DNA of 5,322 bases. Source: JAJPXC01 sp964562375. Its GTDB lineage: Bacteria; Bacteroidota; Bacteroidia; Bacteroidales; Muribaculaceae. The DNA lies in assembly GCA_964562375.1 (NCBI GenBank), contig CAZLSW010000129.1, positions 1-5,322 on the forward strand. Reading direction: 5' to 3'. Each line of letters opens with the position of its first letter. The first letter of the stretch is position 1. The notes beneath the pieces are model-generated. The model saw only the letters and a list, made by a program, of their open reading frames with translations. It was not told the DNA's origin and did not search any database. Positions 1 to 4,439 of the stretch are shown piece by piece. A program made the position numbers and the translations under genes.

Positions 1-79
1 AGCGACGTGTCGTGGAGCGCTGGATCATCTCCGAGATGAGAGCCATGCTCTCTTGCGAGTTGAGGGTCTTTTCTTCCAT
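1..79 (-). CDS. N-terminus of a small Bacteroidales membrane-protein-like gene (partial)
   Basis: Only the first 26 codons lie in the window; the gene runs leftward off the edge. The peptide starts MEEKTLNSQESMALISEMIQ. This LNxxES-x-x-LI-x-x-MI pattern is what I know from the start of a group of small Bacteroidales integral membrane proteins, in which a short cytoplasmic helix precedes the membrane segments; the membrane segments would lie outside the window. The start codon is the first ATG after a well-formed promoter (154-185) on the same strand, and the frame stays open to the edge. The biochemical role of the family is unknown to me. The gene diverges from everything to its right, so it belongs to a separate transcription unit. 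The family guess rests on only 26 residues. Confidence 0.65.
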   Translation of the reverse strand, partial: MEEKTLNSQESMALISEMIQRSTTRR

Positions 80-99
80 GTAGAAGCCTTGTTAAAGTG

Positions 100-114
100 G
101 TTTACGTTATAAAC
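100..114. promoter_or_regulatory. Palindromic operator candidate in the leader (copy 2)
   Basis: GTTTA-CGTTA-TAAAC matches the site at 167-181 in 13 of 15 bases; the two differences fall in the central spacer. It lies about 35 bp downstream of the predicted transcript start and about 20 bp before the ATG. The centres of the two sites are 67 bp apart. Confidence 0.45.
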
Positions 115-116
115 TA

Positions 117-130
117 TTCTTTGCAAAGAA
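117..130. repeat. 14-bp perfect palindrome in the leader
   Basis: TTCTTTGCAAAGAA equals its own reverse complement. It lies between the two GTTTA-N5-TAAAC sites, in the transcribed leader of the leftward gene. It could be a protein site, or a by-product of the TTTGCA sequence common in promoters of this group. Confidence 0.35.
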
Positions 131-132
131 AA

Positions 133-149
133 CGGCTCTTCGGAACCGC
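133..149 (-). promoter_or_regulatory. Short hairpin at the 5' end of the leftward leader
   Basis: On the minus strand CGGTTC-CGAA-GAGCCG forms a 6-bp stem (one G-U pair) with a CGAA tetraloop, and one more G-U pair is possible at the base. TTTTCTTT follows. In outline it resembles an intrinsic terminator, but it lies almost at the predicted transcript start, so a 5'-end stabilising hairpin or chance is as likely. Confidence 0.3.
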
Positions 150-153
150 GCTG

Positions 154-185
154 CAAAGTTACGACGGTTTATTTTATAAACCAAA
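154..185 (-). promoter_or_regulatory. Bacteroidetes-type promoter of the leftward gene
   Basis: Read on the minus strand, TTTG (185-182) is followed after 20 bases by TAACTTTG (161-154). This fits the primary sigma-factor promoter of Bacteroidetes (TTTG, 19-21 bases, TAnnTTTG). Transcription would start near 147-150, giving a leader of roughly 70 bases before the ATG at 79. A palindrome (166-182) fills much of the spacer. Confidence 0.7.
166..182. promoter_or_regulatory. Palindromic operator candidate in the promoter spacer (copy 1)
   Basis: GGTTTAT-TTT-ATAAACC is a perfect 7-bp inverted repeat with a 3-base centre. It contains the 15-bp motif GTTTA-TTTTA-TAAAC (167-181). It lies between the -33 and -7 elements of the leftward promoter, so a bound protein would block RNA polymerase. 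A near copy lies in the leader at 100-114. Confidence 0.5.
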
Positions 186-387
186 TTATCTCGCAAATAT
201 TTTTTCGATGGTAGGGAATATATTTGACTTTCTACGGTTATACATTGACTTTCATGGTGATTGAGACATGAGAAAAGTCACCGTAGGCGGATTTTTGTTT
301 TCGAGTTTGGGAGGGACAAACAACCGCGAGACGGACAACGAATGTCAATCGGGGAGTTATCTCGGGTGGTAAATAAATTCCCAAATA
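186..387. other. Non-coding stretch with an imperfect hairpin
   Basis: I see no convincing gene here; the short open frames on both strands lack recognisable content or promoter support. Contents: a nested imperfect inverted repeat at 232-286. CTACGGT, GACTTT and CATG on the left pair with CATG, AAAGTC and ACCGTAG on the right, with an 8-base bulge, a 3-base bulge and a 10-base loop. TTGACTTTC occurs twice (224-232 and 245-253). TATATTTG (219-226) matches the -7 consensus but has no -33 partner at the right distance. Confidence 0.4.
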
Positions 388-405
388 TGCAACGAATTTA
401 CATAG
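388..405 (+). repeat. 18-bp direct repeat, copy A, upstream of the ATPase-remnant gene
   Basis: TGCAACGAATTTACATAG is identical to the sequence at 805-822. Nine bases separate it from the TAAATTTG box at 415-422. The same layout in front of two genes suggests a shared upstream control element rather than chance; a duplicated promoter segment is the alternative. Confidence 0.6.
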
Positions 406-414
406 GCGTGGTGG

Positions 415-422
415 TAAATTTG
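415..422 (+). promoter_or_regulatory. Probable -7 promoter box of the ATPase-remnant gene
   Basis: TAAATTTG fits TAnnTTTG. No good -33 TTTG lies 19-21 bases upstream; that position is occupied by the 18-bp repeat at 388-405, which may recruit a factor instead. The transcript would start near 429 and include the inverted repeat at 425-455. Confidence 0.45.
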
Positions 423-424
423 CG

Positions 425-455
425 GCGTGAACCTGAAATTGTGGAGGGTTCACGC
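425..455 (+). promoter_or_regulatory. 9-bp inverted repeat at the transcript start (operator or leader hairpin)
   Basis: GCGTGAACC (425-433) and GGTTCACGC (447-455) are perfect reverse complements around a 13-base loop, with one further G-U pair possible. It starts two bases after the -7 box and ends 13 bases before the ATG at 469. It could be a repressor site over the start of transcription, or a leader hairpin affecting translation. Confidence 0.5.
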
Positions 456-468
456 TATATTATCTGAT

Positions 469-795
469 ATGGAAAAGACAGCGATACAATGGATTAAGGG
501 GGCCGCGGCTAAGTTGCGCGACCACAAGTTGCAACGCCTCGGCGGCAAGGAGATAGGTCTGCTGCTCGACGGGGTGGTGCAGTCGCTCGGGCTGGAGAGC
601 CGCGAGGAGACGATCATGTTCACAGCACTGTTCGACCGCTATGATTTCTCTGGCGGCGAGATCGACAACATCACCCGCAAGGCCGTGATGACCGAAGTCC
701 TCGAAAGCTCCGCACCATCCATCGACGCCCTGCTTAAACTCTGCGACGAAGAGAAAATTGGCTCTTCAAAAGCTACCCGTGTTGGATTCAAATAA
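469..795 (+). CDS. AAA+ ATPase remnant: N-terminal region joined to C-terminal lid, core missing
   Basis: The protein has 108 residues. The second half (about 59-108) carries DFSGGEIDN, then ITRKAVMTEVL, then a KLCDEEKIG helix and a terminal RVGF. As I know them, Bacteroidetes AAA+ ATPases end in this way: the GGxIxN helix (sensor-2 region), the lid helices and a final (K/R)xGF. The first half (1-57) has amphipathic helices that look like the N-terminal helical region of the same proteins. Walker A, Walker B and sensor 1 are absent, so ATP hydrolysis is not possible. The simplest reading is an in-frame deletion of the catalytic core with the join near residues 57-60. The ATG at 469 is chosen over the in-frame GTG at 427, which lies inside the inverted repeat and at the predicted transcript start. 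Function is unknown; it may be a relic or a small regulatory derivative. Confidence 0.6.
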   Translation: MEKTAIQWIKGAAAKLRDHKLQRLGGKEIGLLLDGVVQSLGLESREETIMFTALFDRYDFSGGEIDNITRKAVMTEVLESSAPSIDALLKLCDEEKIGSSKATRVGFK

Positions 796-804
796 TCGCA
801 CGTC

Positions 805-822
805 TGCAACGAATTTACATAG
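805..822 (+). repeat. 18-bp direct repeat, copy B, upstream of the KilA-N gene
   Basis: Identical to copy A at 388-405. It stands 8 bases before the TAACTTTG box at 831-838, against 9 bases for copy A. The two copies flank the ATPase-remnant gene, 417 bp apart. Confidence 0.6.
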
Positions 823-830
823 AAATTTCG

Positions 831-838
831 TAACTTTG
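831..838 (+). promoter_or_regulatory. -7 promoter box of the KilA-N operon
   Basis: TAACTTTG followed by CA is the most typical Bacteroidales -7 sequence. No TTTG lies 19-21 bases upstream; the 18-bp repeat covers part of that region. It is 38 bases before the KilA-N ATG and probably drives the KilA-N, winged-helix and WYL genes together. Confidence 0.6.
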
Positions 839-876
839 CAACCAAGTGAGGAGCCTCATATAGCAGCAAAATCAAA

Positions 877-1365
877 ATGGCGAAAATAACCGTACAACAA
901 ACCGACATCACGGTCGTCAACATAAACGACCAGGATTATATTTCGCTCACCGATATGGCTAACGCCAAGGAGAGTGAAAGCCGGGCGGCCGACATCATAA
1001 AGAACTGGCTGCGCAATCGTTATACCATCGAATTCCTGGGCACTTGGGAGATAATCCATAACCCCAGTTTTAAAGTGGTCGAATTCGACCACTTTAGAAT
1101 TCAGGCCGGACTGCCGAGCTTCGTTCTTAGCGTCTCGGAATGGATAGAAGCCACCAACGCCATCGGCCTCGTAGTCAAGAAAGGGAATATCCGCGACTAC
1201 GCCACCGTCAATGAGCTTATTTGCCTCTCCAACATGGAGAGTCTAAACGCTGTGTTCATTGAGCAGGGACTGCCACAAAACGAACGGCTCATTAAGCTCA
1301 ACCAAATCGCCATTCACCAAATGGGCATCCTCGAGCAAGACAGCGACCGCAAATTGCTGAAATAA
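877..1365 (+). CDS. KilA-N domain protein, internally shortened
   Basis: The first 97 residues match the N-terminus of Bacteroidetes KilA-N domain proteins: ITVVNIND, DYISLTDMANA, IIKNWLRNR, IEFLGTWE, FKVVEFDHF, and FVLSVSEWIEATNAIG. KilA-N is a putative nucleic-acid-binding module of phages and host genomes. From about residue 103 the sequence continues as GNIRDYATVNELICLSNMES and a helical tail, which in the family I remember as the C-terminal part of proteins of about 270 residues. The conserved block between them (GGTYAHKDIA, a phenylalanine-rich helix and FKLYLIKEFQRLK) is missing. At 162 residues the protein is roughly 110 short and in frame, so the deletion junction lies near 97-104. 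An intact frame and full promoter argue that it is expressed. It is followed after 17 bases by the winged-helix gene. DNA binding may be lost or changed. Confidence 0.8.
   Translation: MAKITVQQTDITVVNINDQDYISLTDMANAKESESRAADIIKNWLRNRYTIEFLGTWEIIHNPSFKVVEFDHFRIQAGLPSFVLSVSEWIEATNAIGLVVKKGNIRDYATVNELICLSNMESLNAVFIEQGLPQNERLIKLNQIAIHQMGILEQDSDRKLLK
1071..1096. promoter_or_regulatory. Perfect 26-bp palindrome inside the KilA-N gene
   Basis: The arm TAAAGTGGTCGAA is followed directly by its exact reverse complement, with GAATTC at the centre and no spacer. It lies over the codons for KVVEFDHF, so both strands read KVVEFDHF there. The residues are conserved in the family, which explains part of the symmetry but not the matching third positions. 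It may be an intragenic operator or an mRNA hairpin. Confidence 0.5.
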
Positions 1366-1382
1366 GAGACGTATAATAAGCC

Positions 1383-1655
1383 ATGGAACCACAGGATTTC
1401 GAATATAAGATTCAGGTGCCAATGTCCCCACGAGACCGCATCATCCAGCTTATCGGAGAAAAGAAAATGACTGTAAATGATTTGGCGTATGGCATGGGAT
1501 TTGGATCTCGAATGGAACTGCTATACCACCACCTCGAACCTGCTATAGTTGATGGTCTCGTCCAGGAAACAACTGTTGATAACCAACAACAGTATGTTTT
1601 GACTGCAAAAGGGTTGGCACTTTACAACGGCATCATGGCAAAGAACTATGGCTAA
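1383..1655 (+). CDS. Small winged-helix-like protein
   Basis: I do not recognise the family of this 90-residue protein. The layout suggests a winged-helix DNA-binding fold: helix at 16-26 (PRDRIIQLIGE), second helix after MTVNDLAYGMGF (29-40), a long third helix at 42-60, then a two-strand wing (LVQETTV and QQQYVLT) ending in YVLTAKGLALY, a closing pattern common in MarR/PadR-like and related modules. The start is the first ATG after the KilA-N stop, 17 bases away. Its last 8 bases overlap the start of the WYL gene, so the two are translationally coupled and probably act together. Base composition is lower in GC than the WYL gene, so the pair may not share an origin. It may instead be a non-DNA-binding winged-helix adaptor. 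Confidence 0.7.
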   Translation: MEPQDFEYKIQVPMSPRDRIIQLIGEKKMTVNDLAYGMGFGSRMELLYHHLEPAIVDGLVQETTVDNQQQYVLTAKGLALYNGIMAKNYG

Positions 1656-2598
1656 TCAATTAGGCAGATATGTGTGGTTGGTGTCGCTGCTGAGGAACCA
1701 CGGGCGGCTGAGCTATGAGGAGATCGCCCGGAAGTGGGAGGAGTCGGGGTTGCGCGTTGACCAGCCGCTGACGCTCCGCACGTTCCACAACCACCGCAAG
1801 GCCATCGCCGACGTGTTTGAGGTCGACATAGAGTGCGACACCCACGACGGCTACCGCTATTACATCGAAAACGAAGAGCAGCTGGCTGGCGACACCCTCC
1901 GCTCGTGGCTCATCGACTCCTACACGGTGCTCAACCAGATCCAGGCCGACCGGCGGCTCGAGGGGCGCATCATCTTCGAGGAGGTGCCGTCGGGCAGCAC
2001 GTGGCTCACGATGATGACCAACGCCATCCGCACCTCCCGCACCCTCTCCATCACCTATCAGGGCTTTGGCAAGACCGAGGCCAACACCTTCGACATCGAG
2101 CCTTACTACCTGAAGGTGGTGAAGCGCCGCTGGTACGTCATAGCCCGCGCCCCTTACTACTCGGAGCGCAACCGCCGTCGCAACCGCGAGGATGGCGGCT
2201 TCAGGCCCGAGGACGTGTTCCGCGTCTACGCCCTCGACCGCACCCTCGACTGCCAGGAAACCGACCGCGTGTTCGCCCCCTGCGAGGACTTCGACATCAA
2301 CGAGTTCTTCGATGGTTGCCTCGGCATCATCGCCTCCAAGCGCGACAAGATCGAGCGTGTGGTAGGGCGAGCCTACGGGCGCGGAGCCGACTACCTACGC
2401 TCGTTGCCGCTCCACCGTTCCCAGCGGGAGCTTTCGTCGGATCAGGAATCGGCCACCTTCGAGTGGCACGTGCGGCCCAACTTCGAGTTCTACCAGGCCG
2501 TCCTCGCCCAGGCCGACCAGCTGGAAATCCTCGAACCCCATTCCGTTCGACAAACGCTCAAACATTTTGTCGAAGTATTAATCGATTATTACGGATAA
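1648..2598 (+). CDS. WYL-domain transcriptional regulator, full length
   Basis: At 316 residues this has the normal length and order for a WYL regulator. An N-terminal helix-turn-helix module occupies about 1-65 (YEEIARKWEES and LTLRTFHNHRKAI, the latter the likely recognition helix). A WYL domain follows at about 120-202, with the signature as R161-W162-Y163-V164 after EPYYLKVVKR, and the closing strand FRVYALDRTLD. The C-terminal WCX-type region covers about 203-316. WYL domains bind ligands such as nucleic acids or nucleotides, and these proteins often control phage-defence and DNA-damage genes. It is encoded at the end of the KilA-N operon and overlaps the winged-helix gene by 8 bases. 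Its TAA ends on the first base of the left cassette repeat (2598). GC content is high. Targets cannot be read from the sequence; control of its own operon is plausible. Confidence 0.9.
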   Translation: MANQLGRYVWLVSLLRNHGRLSYEEIARKWEESGLRVDQPLTLRTFHNHRKAIADVFEVDIECDTHDGYRYYIENEEQLAGDTLRSWLIDSYTVLNQIQADRRLEGRIIFEEVPSGSTWLTMMTNAIRTSRTLSITYQGFGKTEANTFDIEPYYLKVVKRRWYVIARAPYYSERNRRRNREDGGFRPEDVFRVYALDRTLDCQETDRVFAPCEDFDINEFFDGCLGIIASKRDKIERVVGRAYGRGADYLRSLPLHRSQRELSSDQESATFEWHVRPNFEFYQAVLAQADQLEILEPHSVRQTLKHFVEVLIDYYG

Positions 2599-2622
2599 TT
2601 TCACATTTCATATTTCACATTT
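2598..2622 (+). repeat. Left inverted repeat of the cassette (heptamer array)
   Basis: This is a perfect reverse complement of 2986-3010. It is part of four head-to-tail heptamers (2599-2626) with unit TTTCACA; the second unit is TTTCATA. The first base is also the last base of the WYL stop codon. Confidence 0.85.
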
Positions 2623-2630
2623 CACAAAGC

Positions 2631-2993
2631 ATGGGATACGATAACAATGTCACAGTAAACAAAAGTAAAGCCTTCGCTATACGATGCGTTAGACTCTACC
2701 AAGAGTTGACCAAAAATCGACAGGAATATGTAATGTCCAAGCAATTATTGCGTAGTGGAACAAGCATTGGAGCAAATATCAAAGAGGCTCAACGGGCGCA
2801 AAGTAAAGCCGATTTTAAGGCGAAGTTGTATATCGCTTTAAAAGAAGCTAATGAAACAGAATATTGGTTGGAAATCTTACATGAAACGGATTATCTGAGC
2901 GATACTGAATTCTCAAGTATCGTCAGTGATTGTGTTGAAATTCTTAAGATTCTAACCTCAATCATCAATGCTTTAAACAAGGAGAAAATGTGA
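2631..2993 (+). CDS. Four-helix-bundle protein (23S rRNA intervening-sequence protein family)
   Basis: The 120-residue protein has the family hallmarks: an N-terminal helix with KSKAFAIRCVRLYQEL, then SKQLLRSGTSIGANIKEAQ (36-54), SKADFKAKLYIALKEANET (58-76), YWLEILHETDYL (78-89), and a last helix to the C-terminus. The length is normal and the protein appears intact. Relatives form homomeric bundles of four antiparallel helices and are encoded in 23S rRNA intervening sequences or as free-standing genes; the basic surface suggests RNA or DNA binding, and the diversity-generating retroelement protein Avd shares the fold. The precise role is not known. It is boxed in by 25-bp inverted repeats and is much richer in AT than its neighbours. 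The start is the ATG just after the left heptamer array; the stop TGA lies inside the right repeat. Confidence 0.9.
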   Translation: MGYDNNVTVNKSKAFAIRCVRLYQELTKNRQEYVMSKQLLRSGTSIGANIKEAQRAQSKADFKAKLYIALKEANETEYWLEILHETDYLSDTEFSSIVSDCVEILKILTSIINALNKEKM

Positions 2994-3010
2994 AATATGA
3001 AATGTGAAAT
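2986..3010 (-). repeat. Right inverted repeat of the cassette (heptamer array)
   Basis: This is a perfect reverse complement of 2598-2622. The array continues as four heptamers of TGTGAAA type to 3016; the second is TATGAAA and the last TGTGCAA. It contains the stop of the four-helix-bundle gene (2991-2993) and the first start codon of the exonuclease (2997). Confidence 0.85.
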
Positions 3011-3518
3011 GTGCAATTTTATAGCAATCGATTTCGAAACAGCCACCGCCCGACGCCACTCCATTTGCGAGGTTGGCATCTGCGTGGTGCGCAACGGCGA
3101 GGTGGCTGAGACGCGCTCATGGCTGGTGCGCCCGGAGCACAACCTCTACCACTACTTCAACATCCGCGTCCACGGCATCACACCCGAGGAGACCGAGGAC
3201 GCGCCACAGTTCGACCAGGTGTGGGAGGAGATTGAGCGGCTTTATCTTGATGAGTTCGACACGTTTGTGGCCCACAACGTGCCGTTCGACCGCTCCTGCC
3301 TGCACGCCGCCGCCGAGCTTTACAACCTCCACCTGCCTCCCCTCCGTTGGGAATGCTCACTGGCCACCGCCCGACGCATCTACCGCTTCGGCTGCAACTC
3401 CCTCGGTTACCTCTGCGACCAGCTCGGCATACCCGAGGGCACCCACCACCGCGCCGGCGACGACGCCGAGATGTGCGCCCGCCTCTATCTCCGCGAACTC
3501 CAAGACATGCAGCCATGA
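2997..3518 (+). CDS. DEDDh 3'-5' exonuclease (DNA polymerase III epsilon-like)
   Basis: The 173-residue protein is one exonuclease domain with all the catalytic residues in place: Exo I as AIDFET (D12, E14), Exo II as VAHNVPFD (D98), and Exo III as HHRAGDDAE (H151, D156). It would remove nucleotides from 3' ends of DNA or RNA with two metal ions. Stand-alone proteins of this size are common in Bacteroidetes and their substrates are mostly unknown; no polymerase-binding tail is seen, so it is not clearly the replicative proofreading subunit. The start at 2997 and an in-frame ATG at 3009 both lie in the heptamer array; the family usually begins close to the IAIDFET strand, so 3009 is a real alternative. 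The stop overlaps the Dus start by 4 bases (ATGA), which implies translational coupling. Confidence 0.9.
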   Translation: MKCEMCNFIAIDFETATARRHSICEVGICVVRNGEVAETRSWLVRPEHNLYHYFNIRVHGITPEETEDAPQFDQVWEEIERLYLDEFDTFVAHNVPFDRSCLHAAAELYNLHLPPLRWECSLATARRIYRFGCNSLGYLCDQLGIPEGTHHRAGDDAEMCARLYLRELQDMQP

Positions 3519-4435
3519 CAATTCATTTCGCTCCGATGCAGGGGTACGTTGACGGGGCATATCGCAGGCTTCACGCTGAGATTTATGGCGGCGTAAATTG
3601 TCATTACACACCCTTCATCCGCATGGAGAAAGGAGAGCCGAGGCGACAGGATCTCCAACGACTTAAGCATTCCATGGGTGACGGCACCTCATTGGTTCCG
3701 CAAATAATTTTTGGCTCAGAGGATGAATTTCTCGCATTGACAAACGCTGTCAAGTCGTTAGGTTTCAATCGTATCGACCTCAATCTCGGTTGTTCTTATC
3801 CGATGCAGACCTCCAAAGGCCGAGGGTCGGCGATGATTGTCAACCTTGAAACTGTGCGGCGGGTATGTGAGCTGATTCAAAAGGATTCGGCTACCAGTTA
3901 TTCCATAAAGACGCGCTTAGGCTGGCATGAGGCTGATGAGTGGCGACCTCTATTGCCCATGCTTAACGACACCCCATTAGCTCATATCACCATCCATCCA
4001 CGAATTGCCAAGCAAATGTATTGCGGTGAGCTTCTGATGGAGGAATTCTCTGAACTTTACCAACAGTCTCGCAATCCCGTTATCTTTAATGGCGAGATAC
4101 ATACCTTTGAGGACATCGATCGCGTTAAACAGGATTTCCCAAACTTGGCCGGTGTGATGATCGGGCGCGGGTTATTGGCTCGCCTATCCCTCGCTACCGA
4201 ATATCGCCAAGGTCAAGAGTGGTCGGAGGAAGAGCGACGCTCTAAGTTGCTCCACTTCCACGATGAGCTATTCACCCATTACCAATCAACGCTTTGCGGC
4301 CCTACCCAAATCCTTCAACACATAAAACCGTTCTGGGACTATCAAGAGCCCACCATAGGTCACCGACCCTTCAAGGCCATCCGTAAAGCCACCACAATCG
4401 ACCGCTATCAACAAGCGATTTCCCTCCTCCGATAA
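3515..4435 (+). CDS. tRNA-dihydrouridine synthase family protein
   Basis: The 306-residue protein is a complete FMN-dependent Dus, which reduces uridine to dihydrouridine in tRNA with NADPH. It starts in typical fashion with FAPMQGYVDGAYRR (flavin-binding strand of the TIM barrel). The catalytic cysteine motif is DLNLGCSYP with C93; most Dus proteins have GCP here, so serine replaces proline. KTRLGW (132-137), HPR (161-163), FNGEIHT (191-197) and GVMIGRGLL (213-221) follow as expected for the active site and phosphate-binding loops. A helical C-terminal domain covers about 240-306. The start is set by the ATGA overlap with the exonuclease. I cannot assign it to DusA, B or C; the tRNA position is unknown. 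No hairpin terminator follows its stop. Confidence 0.93.
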   Translation: MTIHFAPMQGYVDGAYRRLHAEIYGGVNCHYTPFIRMEKGEPRRQDLQRLKHSMGDGTSLVPQIIFGSEDEFLALTNAVKSLGFNRIDLNLGCSYPMQTSKGRGSAMIVNLETVRRVCELIQKDSATSYSIKTRLGWHEADEWRPLLPMLNDTPLAHITIHPRIAKQMYCGELLMEEFSELYQQSRNPVIFNGEIHTFEDIDRVKQDFPNLAGVMIGRGLLARLSLATEYRQGQEWSEEERRSKLLHFHDELFTHYQSTLCGPTQILQHIKPFWDYQEPTIGHRPFKAIRKATTIDRYQQAISLLR

Positions 4436-4439
4436 ATTT

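Larger units (their letters stand above)
2598..3010 (+). mobile_element. Repeat-bounded four-helix-bundle cassette
   Basis: A 413-bp unit is bounded by perfect 25-bp inverted repeats (2598-2622 and 2986-3010) and carries one gene that fills it almost completely. The inside is AT-rich, unlike the GC-rich genes on both sides. It lies exactly between the stop of the WYL gene and the start of the exonuclease gene. No transposase is encoded and I see no clear target-site duplication, so mobility, if any, would need help from elsewhere. Four-helix-bundle genes of this family are known as open reading frames in 23S rRNA intervening sequences, which are also bounded by complementary ends. Mobility is inferred, not shown. 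Confidence 0.5.

Noticed and set aside
238..453. Leftward open frame of 71 codons
   Set aside because: It covers the same control elements and has no promoter or family resemblance.
261..467. Rightward open frame of 68 codons
   Set aside because: It has no recognisable domain, overlaps the promoter box, the 18-bp repeat and the inverted repeat, and ends just before the ATG at 469.
427..468. GTG start extending the ATPase-remnant gene by 14 residues
   Set aside because: The codon lies inside the inverted repeat at the predicted transcript start; the ATG at 469 gives a normal leader.
856..1092. Leftward frame containing VEFDHF
   Set aside because: This is a mirror reading produced by the palindrome at 1071-1096, not a gene.
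1833..2630. Long rightward frame that joins onto the four-helix-bundle gene
   Set aside because: The upstream part is a +1 shadow of the GC-rich WYL gene, rich in Arg, Pro and His. The real four-helix-bundle start is at 2631.
2598..3016. CRISPR-like array from the repeated heptamers
   Set aside because: The units are 7 bp, tandem without spacers, and present once on each side of a gene in inverted orientation.
3347..3514. Upstream extension of the Dus frame
   Set aside because: This is a shadow of the exonuclease gene; the family begins right at FAPMQG, matching the ATG at 3515.
3178..3516. Leftward frame opposite the exonuclease
   Set aside because: Low-complexity Arg/Gly-rich antisense reading of a GC-rich gene.
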